DNA of 64,000 nt from Planococcus sp. 107-1 (GCF_021513255.1 NZ_CP090977.1:3224001-3288000), one strand, 5' to 3'; numbered from the stretch's first letter, positions 33,494 through 42,994 are shown. Made by a program: numbers and translations. Notes: generated by a model from the sequence alone, not told the origin.

Positions 33494-35230
33494 TTATTGA
33501 ATAATTTTCACTTTGAGCCATCCACGTACGCCATTTATAAACCAAACTGCTTCGCAATCTTCCAAATCGTTTTTGTTAATCTCTTTTTCTTCAATCTTTC
33601 CGGTATCCAAAAGAAATTGCCGATACGTACCTGCCAATAAGCCATTCTCTATCGGAGGCGTGTACAGGCGGCCATTCATCTCCACAACAAGATTGCCAAT
33701 GGCAAACTCCGTCAGCTGTTCGTGTTCATTCCATAAAAGGACTGAAAATACGCCTTCCACTTCAGATTCATGCTGTTTATATACTTGCCGATGCGTCGTC
33801 TTATGAAAAAGAAAAGGATTTTGGCTATTTACAGGTTCGTTGGCCAATTTACAGAGGACTGGCTCTTTTATCGGCGTGATTTTCTGCGCTTCTACTGCTA
33901 TTTCCCCGGTTTTGCTGAGCAATAAGCGCACTTTATAAACACCTTTCGAATGTGTTTTCGCACATTCTTTCAACTGCTTGCGAATTTCCCTTTCATTTCC
34001 CGGGAAATAAAAATACGCAGCTGAATTTTTCATTCGTTCCATATGATAGTCGATCAAAGGATATTTGCCGTCCTCCAATTTCAACGACTCGAGCAGTTGA
34101 AACTCAGGGCGTCTCTCTGTCAGCACTTTCGCTTTTACAACCAATTCCTGATATTCGCCTTCAGAAGTCGAATCCCATGTAATTCCGCCGCCTACACCGT
34201 AGCGGGCGGTCTGTTTTTCGGTGTCGATGACAACGGTCCGGATCGGCACATTGAATATTGCCTCTTTTTCGGGTGTGATAAACCCGATAGCCCCGCAATA
34301 CACATCACGGGAAGTTTGTTCGAGCGCTGCAATGTATTCCATCGTACTGACTTTTGGTGCGCCTGTTATCGATCCGCAAGGAAATAAGGCTTTGAACCAA
34401 TCAAGAACTGTCAATGCATCCTGCAGTTCCGCTTTAACCGTCGAAGTTAGCTGGTGAACCGTAGGGTATGTTTCCACTTTATACAGGTCCGATACGTGGA
34501 CGGTCCCTTTTTTCGCCAAACGGCTCATATCATTTCGCAGCAAATCAACAATCATCAAATTTTCAGCCTGCTCTTTTTCGGAAGCCAGCAATTCCTCGGA
34601 TTTCACTTTGTCTTCTGCTAGTGTACGTCCTCTTTTAGCCGTTCCTTTCATCGGCTTTGCCTCGATTGTTCCGTCTTTTATACGGAAGAACAGTTCGGGC
34701 GATGCTGACAGGATCCGATGCTTGCCTAAATCCAAATAAGCGCCGTAATCCGCCTGCTGATTGCGGGCCAATTGACGATAAAAAGAACGGTCGCTGCCAG
34801 TAAAATCGGCATGCAGCCGTTCGGTGTAGTTCACTTGGTACGTATGCCCTTCTTCAATAGCCGTTTTAATCCGGCTAATGCCTTCTTTATAAAGGCTTTT
34901 CGAACTCGCCATTCTCCATTCGGATACTTGATACGGTTTTTCCGGGAATTCTTCGCTTTGGATATGGACCTGATCGAAAATTCCAAACCAGACAAGAGGC
35001 ATTTCGGTTGAACCTTTTACTTTCATCGCTGGATTGAATGCAGGTGCTGCTTCGTAAGACAAATAGCCCGCCACATAAAATCCCTTGTCGATAGCTGCTT
35101 CTATCGCTTCCATGATTGCAGGGATGTCTTCCAAACGTTCCGTCTGCAAAACTTCTACCGGTTCTTTGAAAGCTTTCGGTTCTATCTTTCCCTCGCTATT
35201 GCGAAATTCATACAGCAAATATGGATTCAT
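33494..35230 (-). CDS. pabB: Fused aminodeoxychorismate synthase component I and 4-amino-4-deoxychorismate lyase (PabB-PabC)
   Basis: The ATG at 35230 (MNPYLLYEFRNSEGK) follows AGGGAGAATC; the longer frame is not supported. Residues 1 to about 370 are the chorismate-utilising domain, with PMKGTAKRGRT, the FPCGSITGAPKVSTME box and the GVGGGITWDSTSEGEYQE ending. Residues from about 385 to 578 form a fold-type IV PLP lyase/aminotransferase (YHMERMKNSAAYFYF, FHKTTHRQVYKQHE, GNLVVEMNGRLYTPPIENGL, AGTYRQFLL). The catalytic Lys of PabC lies in FHKTTH. Together with PabA this makes p-aminobenzoate for folate. The start overlaps the end of pabA by 23 bases. The fusion explains the absence of a separate pabC. 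Confidence 0.92.
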   Translation of the reverse strand: MNPYLLYEFRNSEGKIEPKAFKEPVEVLQTERLEDIPAIMEAIEAAIDKGFYVAGYLSYEAAPAFNPAMKVKGSTEMPLVWFGIFDQVHIQSEEFPEKPYQVSEWRMASSKSLYKEGISRIKTAIEEGHTYQVNYTERLHADFTGSDRSFYRQLARNQQADYGAYLDLGKHRILSASPELFFRIKDGTIEAKPMKGTAKRGRTLAEDKVKSEELLASEKEQAENLMIVDLLRNDMSRLAKKGTVHVSDLYKVETYPTVHQLTSTVKAELQDALTVLDWFKALFPCGSITGAPKVSTMEYIAALEQTSRDVYCGAIGFITPEKEAIFNVPIRTVVIDTEKQTARYGVGGGITWDSTSEGEYQELVVKAKVLTERRPEFQLLESLKLEDGKYPLIDYHMERMKNSAAYFYFPGNEREIRKQLKECAKTHSKGVYKVRLLLSKTGEIAVEAQKITPIKEPVLCKLANEPVNSQNPFLFHKTTHRQVYKQHESEVEGVFSVLLWNEHEQLTEFAIGNLVVEMNGRLYTPPIENGLLAGTYRQFLLDTGKIEEKEINKNDLEDCEAVWFINGVRGWLKVKIIQ

Positions 35231-35831
35231 TCGATGATTCTCCCTGTCGGTCTTTTTTCCAAGCAACTGCCTGTTCATAGCAATTTTCCAGCATTTGAAA
35301 CCCTTCCAAAGTCTTCACGGATTCCGGATGGAACTGGATGCCCGTAACCGGCAACGAACGATGGCGCACCCCCATTACAACGCCGTCTTCTGTCTTAGCT
35401 GTAACTTCCAAGCAGTCCGGCAAGGCCGCTGCATCAGCCACCAGCGAGTGGTAACGTGCTACGTTTGTCGGCGAAGCAATCCCCTCGAACACTCCCGTTT
35501 CGTTATGGTTGATAAGGGAAGATTTCCCGTGCATGGGCTGCTGCCCTTTTACGACCTTTCCCCCGAAATATTCGATGATGGTTTGATGGCCAAGGCATAC
35601 GCCAAGTATGGGAACTTCCATACTTAGTCCCGATAGGATCTCGCCTGTTGCTCCAGTTTGTTTTGGACGCCCTGGTCCTGGAGACAGCACGATCAAATCA
35701 GGCACTAGTTTTTTTATTTCATTTGCCGTCACTTGTTCATTTTGAAAAACCAAAAGCTCGGGATCGAATTGTTCCAGGTAATGGACCAGGTTATACGTAA
35801 AGGAGTCATGGTTATCGATGACAATTATCAT
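35208..35831 (-). CDS. pabA: Aminodeoxychorismate synthase glutamine amidotransferase component PabA
   Basis: The class I glutamine amidotransferase triad is visible: VPILGVCLGHQTI with the nucleophile Cys, and TGIQFHPESV with the His/Glu pair. The start MIIVIDNHDSFTYNLVHYLE is typical of PabA/TrpG proteins. It supplies ammonia to PabB. It may also serve anthranilate synthase, as PabA does in B. subtilis, but no trp genes are visible. Length 207 residues, slightly longer than average because of a Lys/Gln-rich C-terminal tail. Overlaps pabBC by 23 bases, so the two are translationally coupled. Confidence 0.9.
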   Translation of the reverse strand: MIIVIDNHDSFTYNLVHYLEQFDPELLVFQNEQVTANEIKKLVPDLIVLSPGPGRPKQTGATGEILSGLSMEVPILGVCLGHQTIIEYFGGKVVKGQQPMHGKSSLINHNETGVFEGIASPTNVARYHSLVADAAALPDCLEVTAKTEDGVVMGVRHRSLPVTGIQFHPESVKTLEGFQMLENCYEQAVAWKKDRQGESSNESIFAV

Positions 35832-35912
35832 GGCTTACCTCTTTCCAAGAATCGTTGATAGCTCCATTATACGGGCATTTCAAGGATGAGAGCGAGTTTT
35901 ACAGCTTGCCCT

Positions 35913-37097
35913 TTAACTATTCAGAACGGAGTAATGTTTTCTCAATCGGATATAATACGCCCACATCCGGTAAATAAAGCTAAGGAATAAGACAAAGGCA
36001 ATTGCCGGCAGCACGCCGAATAAAGAAAGCGTAGTGCCTTCATGCATGAACTCTTGAAATTCCCTATTGGCATTCAACGCATAAATGAAAAGCATTGGCA
36101 AAAACAGAATTGTATAGAGGCTGGCCATCCGGCGCGCACGTTTTAAATGGCTGCTTCCTTCCGTATAAATACGCGGCTTTTCTTCGCCTTCTCTATATTC
36201 CCGGCTCCAAATCACCCATTTTTCCATAGCTGACCAGGATTCAAAAATTTTCAGCCATCCCGCATCTTCGTATATCGAGAAATAACTGCTTTCAACCGTG
36301 CTCATGTATTCAGCGTGATAGCTCATGCATCGGGGTTCACCTTTCACAAAGTAAAATACCGTCCCGATCGTCCCGACGTGATGCAGCTGATAGCCTTGCT
36401 GCTCCATTTTTTCGAGCCAGCTTTCCAAGCGGTCAGGAGCATACATCCAGCCAAGCTTGACCTTTTTCACAAAATCACCGGAGGGCTGGGGAATTTTAGG
36501 TGTTGGCTGATGATGCTTCTGTTTTTCAGCTGCTGCAGCCGCTTTTTCTTGCAGCATCGCCTGATTGGATTTTTTAATTTTAACAATTGAGTAGCTTGCC
36601 AAACCAATTGCTCCAAACGTTAAAGCCAGGAAAAGATAGGTAATGGCCCATAACGGACTTGGTTCCACTGCGATTGTTCCGTCTTGGAACCAGGAAGAAG
36701 CAAGCGTCGACACATTCGCGAGCAGCACACCGAGCAGATAAAAAAGAAGGCCGAAGAAAACGAAGGAAACATTCCGGTTGTGGGTGATGATGCCTTGGCG
36801 GACTGGCGCTGTCTTGATGTCTTTTTCGGAATAGCTGTTTTTAAGGATTTGCCATTTGCCGCTCGCTGCAGCAATTTCCCAGCCGTTTTCCGTCAAACTG
36901 GATGCTAACACAGGCCCCTGATTTCGATCAAAGCTGATTCGGTATGAAAGGTTCTGCGGCGTAGCTTGCTCAAAATAGAAAGTCCGTGATGCTCTTTTTA
37001 ATTTTTTCAGAATGTATCCTTGACTAGCCATACCTTTCAGCCAGTTCTCTGTTTGTTCAACGTCATAGCTCCAAAATGGCTTAATTGCTTTTTTCAT
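35913..37097 (-). CDS. DUF2812 protein with two copies of the domain
   Basis: Two related units are seen: residues 1-95 (KPFWSYDVEQTENWLKGMAS, QGYILKKLKRASRTFYFEQA) and residues about 205-305 (YAPDRLESWLEKMEQQGYQL, HHVGTIGTVFYFVKGEPRCM). Each is followed by a pair of hydrophobic segments (near 125-175 and 325-375). DUF2812 proteins are usually encoded next to a PadR regulator, as here, and the start overlaps the padR-type gene by four bases. Function is unknown; the arrangement suggests a membrane protein regulated by PadR under envelope stress. Confidence 0.87.
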   Translation of the reverse strand: MKKAIKPFWSYDVEQTENWLKGMASQGYILKKLKRASRTFYFEQATPQNLSYRISFDRNQGPVLASSLTENGWEIAAASGKWQILKNSYSEKDIKTAPVRQGIITHNRNVSFVFFGLLFYLLGVLLANVSTLASSWFQDGTIAVEPSPLWAITYLFLALTFGAIGLASYSIVKIKKSNQAMLQEKAAAAAEKQKHHQPTPKIPQPSGDFVKKVKLGWMYAPDRLESWLEKMEQQGYQLHHVGTIGTVFYFVKGEPRCMSYHAEYMSTVESSYFSIYEDAGWLKIFESWSAMEKWVIWSREYREGEEKPRIYTEGSSHLKRARRMASLYTILFLPMLFIYALNANREFQEFMHEGTTLSLFGVLPAIAFVLFLSFIYRMWAYYIRLRKHYSVLNS

Positions 37098-37423
37098 AAA
37101 AAATCCCCCTCGTATTTCACTGCATTCTGATGAAGTTCCTTCAGCCTGCCAATTTCCGCAAGGATCAATTGTTTGCCAAGATCCGTAATTTCATATAGGG
37201 TCTTTCTTTCTTCATCGGCAAACACTGTGATGACACCATCTTTCTGCATTTTCGTCAATGTGCCGTAGACAGTTCCTGATCCTAGGCGCAGCCTGCCGCC
37301 TGAAATCTCTTCAACATGCTTTACAATGCCGTAGCCATGCCGCGGCTCTGTCAACGACAGCAAGATGTAGTAAGCCGTTTCTGTCATCGGAATGTATTTT
37401 TTCATCACTTTATCTGCATTCAT
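37094..37423 (-). CDS. PadR-family transcriptional regulator
   Basis: The 109-residue protein is a PadR winged helix: MTETAYYILLSLTEPRHGYG, IVKHVEEISGGRLRLGSGTV, YGTLTKMQKDGVI, then a C-terminal dimerisation helix. GGGAGAAGG precedes the ATG. It is the first gene of a two-gene operon with DUF2812. A perfect 12-bp inverted repeat lies directly upstream and is the likely autoregulatory operator. Confidence 0.93.
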   Translation of the reverse strand: MNADKVMKKYIPMTETAYYILLSLTEPRHGYGIVKHVEEISGGRLRLGSGTVYGTLTKMQKDGVITVFADEERKTLYEITDLGKQLILAEIGRLKELHQNAVKYEGDFL

Positions 37424-37440
37424 TGAAATTCCTTCTCCCT

Positions 37441-37483
37441 TTACTATGTCACACCACGACTATATCACGACGTGACATAGTAA
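37441..37483. promoter_or_regulatory. Perfect inverted repeat, probable PadR operator
   Basis: TTACTATGTCAC (37441-37452) and GTGACATAGTAA (37472-37483) are perfect complements 19 bp apart, with internal CACGAC/ATCACGAC sub-repeats. The site lies 18 bases upstream of the regulator start, where it would block its promoter. Confidence 0.78.
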
Positions 37484-37503
37484 GGCAATCAAATTTAATT
37501 AAA

Positions 37504-37537
37504 AAGAGCCGACTGCTCTTGGCAATCGGCTCCTCTT
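37504..37537 (-). terminator. Terminator of the half-size MFS/FAD operon
   Basis: GAGCCGA and TCGGCTC form a stem with a 13-nt loop, followed by a T-rich run on the minus strand. Confidence 0.7.
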
Positions 37538-37563
37538 ATCTAAAGAAATTCGTCCAGAACCGC

Positions 37564-38118
37564 TTATTCGGGTAAACCGGAGAATTGTTTTTCTTTTTTC
37601 ATGACGATAAATCCGCTCCAGGCAAAAACAGCGGAAGCGATATAAAAAATGCTGGAGATGGTGAAAAAGTCGACAAGGTAACCAGTTCCGATGACAGCCG
37701 CAGCTGCCGCAATGGAGGTCCAGATATGGTATTTGCCGATTTCTTTTCCTGCCGTTTCTTTGATGACATGCCGCGCGAGCACCGTTTTCTCTGAATTTCT
37801 TTGCACTGCCCCGAAGACGCCCATAATCACTTGTAGAATATAAACGTGCCAGATTTCATTGGCCAGCGGAAAGAATAAGAGCGTCAGCGCCATCCCCCAC
37901 GAATAAACGCCAAGCAGCCATTTATCACCCACTTTGTCTGCCAGTTTGCCGATAAACGGATAGCAAATAGCAGCAGTCAATGCAAAAAGTCCATACGCCC
38001 AGCCAAACTGGGAATACGAATTGCCGACATTATTGATCAATAAAATATAGAATGGAAAAATCATAGTTGAAGCCATGCCAATTGCGCCTTGATAGACGAT
38101 AAATCGTTTGTAGTTCAT
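37564..38118 (-). CDS. Half-size MFS-like membrane protein (six segments)
   Basis: The 184-residue protein has about six hydrophobic segments and the MFS motif A region GKLADKVGDKWLLGV between segments 2 and 3. It starts properly (MNYKRFIVYQGAIGMAS) overlapping the stop of the FAD oxidoreductase gene by four bases and ends with a normal hydrophilic tail and terminator. There is no sign of a lost second half in any frame on either side. It may act as a dimer, unlike ordinary 12-segment MFS carriers. The coupling to the oxidoreductase suggests joint function, for example transport of the substrate or product. Confidence 0.75.
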   Translation of the reverse strand: MNYKRFIVYQGAIGMASTMIFPFYILLINNVGNSYSQFGWAYGLFALTAAICYPFIGKLADKVGDKWLLGVYSWGMALTLLFFPLANEIWHVYILQVIMGVFGAVQRNSEKTVLARHVIKETAGKEIGKYHIWTSIAAAAAVIGTGYLVDFFTISSIFYIASAVFAWSGFIVMKKEKQFSGLPE

Positions 38119-39566
38119 TGCTTGTACTCCTCATAGAAAAGGTTCATAAATCGCTCTTTTGGATCGTATTTTCTTTTCAGCTCAAAAAATTCTTTTGTTC
38201 TTGGATAGGCTTCCGCCATTTGTTCTTTTGTCGGATAACCATAATACGGCAAGTAGTAGCTTCCCCCGTGATCGAGTGTGACGTCAATCATATTGCGGAT
38301 GACTCTTCCGGTATCTTCTATGCTTTGGCTATCTGTTCCTTGATTGATCAAGAGGACAAGGGAAAACATATCTTCTTTTGCATAGGACAGCACAGCTTTC
38401 TCATTTTCTTCGACATACCGTATCGTGATGTTCAATAGATTAAACGACTCTTCCTCGGCTAAGGTTTTTCTTAAATCATCGATATACGCTTCAAAATTGT
38501 CCACGGGGACAAAATATTCTTGCAGCACTTCGGTGTTTTTCGGATGGCTGTACTCCATAAACTCGGAATCCGAGCGCATGACGTTATTCCGTGAAATCTT
38601 TTTCCCATCAACCGACTCGGCATACGTTTTCTGGGTTTTCCAGAAGGCCTCTTTCCCTTCATCATTCAACCGGGCGAGACCTAAAAAGAATTTCGGCACA
38701 GCAATCAGTGTTTCTTCTTTCAGTTTCTGAGGCTCTGTTAAAAGGTCCTGCTGTGCCACTTCGCTGTAATTCATCACATACATTTCTTCCAGAAAAGATT
38801 CCGGGGAAATGGAGATGCGGGCCAAGTGCATTTTCACTTGGTCATTTTTAATTTTTTCTTTGAAGTAATCACTATACTCGTCGTAACGAAGCTGCTCCGA
38901 CTCGATTTGGTAAAGGGCATCGTCCGTCAGTTTTAACGTCACGTCCAAAATTACACCCATTAAACCGTAGCCACCGACGGCCGCTTTGAAAAGTTCTGAG
39001 TTTTGGTCCGCACTGAGTTCCAGGATAGTGCCTGTTGCATCAAGCAGGCGCATGGATTCAATCGTATCGATCAGGCCGTGGTTACGGATATCAAGGCCGT
39101 GGGCATTCACGCTGATGGATCCGCCGACTGTGAATATATTTTGCGACTGGCTGACTTTCAGGGCCAGTCCGGATGGATTGATGTGTTCTTGAATATCCCC
39201 CCACGTAGCCCCGCTCTGGACCGTGATGGTTTTCTTTTCCGCATCAAACTCCAAAATCTCATTATACGGCTTCATATCCAAAAGAATTCCATCCGGGTAT
39301 TCCGTATGGCCGCCTTGGCTATGCTGCATGCCGGCAATCGCAATCTCGTCACCTGCAGCATTCGCATCCCGTACAATCTGTTGGATATCGGAAGGGCTGT
39401 CGCCCGCTTTAACCGCCTTCATTTTCACCGGCAATAGACGGCTTCGGTCTTCTACAGTCGGACCGGCTGATTGGTCTGTAAAATAATGGAGCGATGCAGC
39501 AAAAATAAGAACATATGCCATAAGCATAAAATAGCGTTTCATAAAGTTAAAAATCGACTCCTTCAC
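38115..39566 (-). CDS. Membrane-anchored FAD-binding (PCMH/BBE-type) oxidoreductase
   Basis: A hydrophobic N-terminal segment (FMLMAYVLIFAASLHYF) without a clear cleavage site suggests an anchored extracytoplasmic enzyme. The FAD_binding_4 domain follows: IAIAGMQHSQGGHTEYPDGI, the LLDMKPYNEI and TVQSGATWGDIQ segments and the FTVGGSISVNAHGLD phosphate-binding region. The C-terminal part resembles sugar-lactone/alditol oxidases (KRKYDPKERFMNLFYEEYKQ). The start is a GTG at 39566 with AAGGTAAGG upstream. It is the first gene of a pair with the half-size MFS protein. The substrate is unknown; relatives oxidise sugars, polyols or aldonolactones. Confidence 0.82.
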   Translation of the reverse strand: MKESIFNFMKRYFMLMAYVLIFAASLHYFTDQSAGPTVEDRSRLLPVKMKAVKAGDSPSDIQQIVRDANAAGDEIAIAGMQHSQGGHTEYPDGILLDMKPYNEILEFDAEKKTITVQSGATWGDIQEHINPSGLALKVSQSQNIFTVGGSISVNAHGLDIRNHGLIDTIESMRLLDATGTILELSADQNSELFKAAVGGYGLMGVILDVTLKLTDDALYQIESEQLRYDEYSDYFKEKIKNDQVKMHLARISISPESFLEEMYVMNYSEVAQQDLLTEPQKLKEETLIAVPKFFLGLARLNDEGKEAFWKTQKTYAESVDGKKISRNNVMRSDSEFMEYSHPKNTEVLQEYFVPVDNFEAYIDDLRKTLAEEESFNLLNITIRYVEENEKAVLSYAKEDMFSLVLLINQGTDSQSIEDTGRVIRNMIDVTLDHGGSYYLPYYGYPTKEQMAEAYPRTKEFFELKRKYDPKERFMNLFYEEYKQ

Positions 39567-39636
39567 AAATCCTTACCTTTTATATTACACGAAGCGGCTG
39601 AAGTTTATGGCGTTATAGGATATTTTTCCAAAAGAA

Positions 39637-39665
39637 AACCACTAAGGGGAAATCCCTTAGTGGTT
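39637..39665 (-). terminator. Terminator of the hexuronate operon
   Basis: A perfect 12-bp stem AACCACTAAGGG/CCCTTAGTGGTT with a 5-nt loop, T-rich on the minus side, just past uxuA. Confidence 0.9.
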
Positions 39666-39680
39666 TCGGCTAAATCGGTT

Positions 39681-40752
39681 TTAGTTCACTTTCCTGCTTT
39701 GAGTCAGGCTATCCCAAATTCCCCATAAATACATGATGCCAAGCGCCCGGTCGTATAAACCGTATCCTGGACGGCAGATTTCGCCCCAAATGTGGCGGCC
39801 ATGGTCGGGTCTTGTATAGCCGGTAAATCCAATTTCATGAAAGGCTTTGACAATGCCTACAATGTCTACAGACCCGTCGCTCGCTTTATGGGAGGATTCG
39901 ATAAAATCTCCGTTGTCGAAATGCTTCAAGTTCCGGATATGCGCGAAAGGAATTCGTTCGCCAAATTCTTTAACGATGCTGATCAAATCATTTTCGGGAT
40001 TGGCGCCGAGTGAGCCGCTGCAAAACGTCAAGCCGTTCGATGAGCTGTCCACTAAACTTAGGAACCGTCTAATATTGTCCTGATTGGTGATGATTCTCGG
40101 CAAACCGAAAATCGGCCACGGCGGATCATCCGGATGGATGGCCATTTTGATGCCGTTCTCTTCTGCTACCGGAATAATCTGCTCGAGGAAATATTGAAGA
40201 TTGTCCCACAGCTTTTCTTCTGAAACGTTCTTGTAAGCTTCAAACAAATTCGCCAATTGCCCAAGCCGTTCCGGTTCCCAGCCCGGCAATGAAAATTCAT
40301 CGTTTGAAAGGAAGCTTGCCGCCAATTCTTCCGGCTGCATTGCATCGATTTTTGCTTTCTCATAGAACAACGCCGTCGAGCCATCTCCCACTTCCCCGAA
40401 TAAATCCGTACGGATCCAGTCAAAGACCGGCATGAAATTATAGCAGATCACTTTGACTCCTACTGTAGCCAGGTCTCGGATCGTCGCTTTGTAATTTTCA
40501 ATATACTGCTCCCGCTGAAGGCAGCCCGAGCTTAATATCTTCATGGATATTCACGCTTTCCACTACATCTATATTGAATCCATAATTGTCAGCTTCTGTT
40601 TTCATCGCTTGAATTTTATCCAGCGGCCATCTGTCGCCCGCTGCCTGGTCGTGCAGTGCCCAGACGATGCCTGTCACGCCTGGTATCTGCTTAATATTTG
40701 AAAGCGGAATATGATCATCGTTTTCTCCAAACCATCTAAATACCATTTGCAT
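39681..40752 (-). CDS. uxuA: Mannonate dehydratase, with a single-base frame break
   Basis: UxuA converts D-mannonate to 2-keto-3-deoxygluconate. The ATG at 40752 follows GGGTGAT and begins [20 protein letters not shown]. The frame breaks near 40522-40526, after EDIKLGLPS, where one extra base appears; removing it gives [16 protein letters not shown] and a 356-residue protein of normal length. The second segment shows the family blocks [41 protein letters not shown], and HIRNLK. Metal-binding His/Cys/Asp residues in those blocks are intact. It follows uxaC by 18 bases and is the last gene in the operon. A sequencing insertion is the likely cause of the break. Confidence 0.92.
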
Positions 40753-40770
40753 GTCTATCACCCAATCATC

Positions 40771-42174
40771 CTAGGACTCTATTGCTAAATACGCTTCGAT
40801 ATTGCCGTAGCATATATCTTTTATGATCATCTCTAAAATGTCGAAATCTGCAGGATACTCCCCGTTTTCAACCCATTTCCCGATAATATTGCAAAGAATT
40901 CTTCTGAAATATTCATGTCTTGTATAGGACAAAAAGCTTCTCGAATCCGTCAGCATGCCGACAAACCGGGCAAGCAAGCCATGATTGGCCAACACTTTAA
41001 TCTGCTCTTCCATGCCGTCGCGTTGGTCATTGAACCACCACGCCGTACCGAATTGGATTTTTCCCGGAATCTCTTCCTGGAAATTGCCGATCATGGATGC
41101 AACCATATGATTGTCCCGCGGATTGAGGTTGTAAATGACGGTCTTCGGCAATACCCCTTCGTAATCCAATGCGTTCAGCAAGTTCGATAAATCTTCCGCA
41201 TAGGTAAAATCGTGAATCGAATCAAATCCGGTATTCGGTCCGACAGATTCCAATTTCTTTTGGTTATTGCTTCTTAGCGCTCCGATATGCAATTGCATCG
41301 CCCAGCCATGCTGCGCATACATTTTGCCTAAGGCTTTCATGACAGCCGTTTTGTATTTGACGATGTCGTCTTTTTCTAAAGTTTCCTGCGCCAAAGCTTT
41401 TGCAAAGATACGATTTAGTTCTTCATCACTTGCTTCGAGATAGAAATTCGAATCCAATCCGTGGTCGGACAGACGGCAGCCTGATTCATGGAAATACTGG
41501 ACTCGTGCTTCCAAGCCTTCCACCAAGCCGGTGAAGTTTTCGGCTTTTACGCCCGTGACTTCTTCCATCCTGGAAATCCATTCCTTGAACGACGGGCTTT
41601 CGATATTCAACGCACCATCCGGCCGGAATGTCGGCAAGACATGGACATCAAACGACTCATCTTCTTTAATTTGCTTATGATACGCCAAGTCGTCCAACGG
41701 ATCATCTGTCGTACACAAGCCTTTGACATTCGATCGCTTGATCAGCTGCTGCGCCGTAAACGACTCTGTTTGAAGCAATGCATTGCACGTTTCCCAAATT
41801 TCATCGGCTGTTTTTGGACTGAGCGGTTTAGCAATGCCGAAATACCGCTTCAATTCCAAATGCGTCCAATGGTAAAGCGGGTTTCCTAATGTAAAAGGAA
41901 CGGTTTCCGCCCATTTTTGAAACTTCTCCCGGTCATCAGCTTCTCCGGTCACCCATTCTTCCGGTACGCCGTTAGTGCGCAAGGCGCGCCATTTATAATG
42001 GTCTCCGTCCAGCCAAATCTCCGCTAAATTGGCGAATGTTTTATTTTCTGCAATTTCCTTAGCCGTCAAATGGCAGTGGTAATCAAAAATTGGCATGTCT
42101 TTTGCAAATTCGTGATACAAAGTTTTAGCCGTTTCGGATTCCAGTAGGAAATCTTCATCCATGAATGCTTTCAT
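40771..42174 (-). CDS. uxaC: Glucuronate isomerase (uronate isomerase)
   Basis: The 467-residue protein has the normal length and begins MKAFMDEDFLLESETAKTLY, followed by the metal-binding IFDYHCHLTAKEIAEN. Further family blocks are LYHWTHLELKRYFGI, VKGLCTTDDPLDDL, LHIGALRSNN and GMLTDSRSFLSYTRHEYFRR. It interconverts D-glucuronate with D-fructuronate, and D-galacturonate with D-tagaturonate. GGAGGATTTG precedes the ATG. It lies between the SDR and uxuA genes; with a D-mannonate-forming reductase and UxuA it completes the glucuronate branch to KDG. Confidence 0.95.
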   Translation of the reverse strand: MKAFMDEDFLLESETAKTLYHEFAKDMPIFDYHCHLTAKEIAENKTFANLAEIWLDGDHYKWRALRTNGVPEEWVTGEADDREKFQKWAETVPFTLGNPLYHWTHLELKRYFGIAKPLSPKTADEIWETCNALLQTESFTAQQLIKRSNVKGLCTTDDPLDDLAYHKQIKEDESFDVHVLPTFRPDGALNIESPSFKEWISRMEEVTGVKAENFTGLVEGLEARVQYFHESGCRLSDHGLDSNFYLEASDEELNRIFAKALAQETLEKDDIVKYKTAVMKALGKMYAQHGWAMQLHIGALRSNNQKKLESVGPNTGFDSIHDFTYAEDLSNLLNALDYEGVLPKTVIYNLNPRDNHMVASMIGNFQEEIPGKIQFGTAWWFNDQRDGMEEQIKVLANHGLLARFVGMLTDSRSFLSYTRHEYFRRILCNIIGKWVENGEYPADFDILEMIIKDICYGNIEAYLAIES

Positions 42175-42201
42175 ACAAATCCTCCTCTGGCGAATGTTGG
42201 A

Positions 42202-42960
42202 TCAGTCCGTCAATAATCCGCCGTTGACTTCAATGATTTCACCCGTAATGTAGCCCGCGATGTCAGAAGCCAGATACACGGCAGTACCGGCAATTTCTTC
42301 AGGCGTGCCTTCTCTGCCAAGCGGCACTTGTTGTGCCATCGATGCTCTCAATTCCGGTGTGGAGTAGCGGTCGTGGAACGGCGTCGTAATGATTCCCGGC
42401 GCTATTCCGTTCACCCGGATACGGTCTCCAGCCAGTTCTTTTGCAAGCCCTCTTGTAAATGTACTGACCGCTCCTTTAGCAGCAGCATAAGCCACTGCGC
42501 CTCCACCGCCGCCGTTTCGTGCAGCAATTGAGGTCATATTAATGATATTGCCTTGCCCGCTCTTCTTCATAAGCGGCAAGACCGCTTGCGTCACATGGAA
42601 TACGGAAGTGAAATTGATGTTGATGATTTTTTCCAATGCTTCGATTTCAAGGTCTTCAATTTTGGCACGCTTGACCATCGTGCCGGCGTTATTGACGAGG
42701 ATGTCGATTCGGCCGAATTTGGTTTTGATGTCTTCAACCATTTCATCCACTTGTTTGCGGTCCGTCACGTCGCCGATAACCAAATGAGCTTTCGCTCCTC
42801 TATCCTGGACATTTTTCAATGTGATTTCAGCTTCTGCCGCGTTGGAATTTCCGTGAACGACGACAGCTGCTCCGCATTCTGCAAACTTCTCAGCAATCGC
42901 TCTTCCGATTCCCGTACTGCTGCCTGTAACCCAAACCACTTTTCCTTCAAAAGAAAACAT
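42202..42960 (-). CDS. SDR oxidoreductase, probable fructuronate reductase substitute
   Basis: The ATG at 42960 follows TGGAGGAGCG. The 252-residue protein is a classical SDR: VWVTGSSTGIGRAIAEKF, NNAGTM, the catalytic INMTSIA and YAAAKGAV motifs and a C-terminal GYITGEIIEVNGGL. The usual enzyme for D-fructuronate to D-mannonate, UxuB, belongs to a different long-chain family and is absent from this operon. Position between transport and uxaC/uxuA suggests this SDR does that step. A role as gluconate-5-dehydrogenase or KduD-like enzyme is the alternative. Substrate assignment is inference. Confidence 0.85.
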   Translation of the reverse strand: MFSFEGKVVWVTGSSTGIGRAIAEKFAECGAAVVVHGNSNAAEAEITLKNVQDRGAKAHLVIGDVTDRKQVDEMVEDIKTKFGRIDILVNNAGTMVKRAKIEDLEIEALEKIININFTSVFHVTQAVLPLMKKSGQGNIINMTSIAARNGGGGGAVAYAAAKGAVSTFTRGLAKELAGDRIRVNGIAPGIITTPFHDRYSTPELRASMAQQVPLGREGTPEEIAGTAVYLASDIAGYITGEIIEVNGGLLTD

Positions 42961-42994
42961 AAAACGCTCCTCCACTCTATTCAAAGCTTACGCA

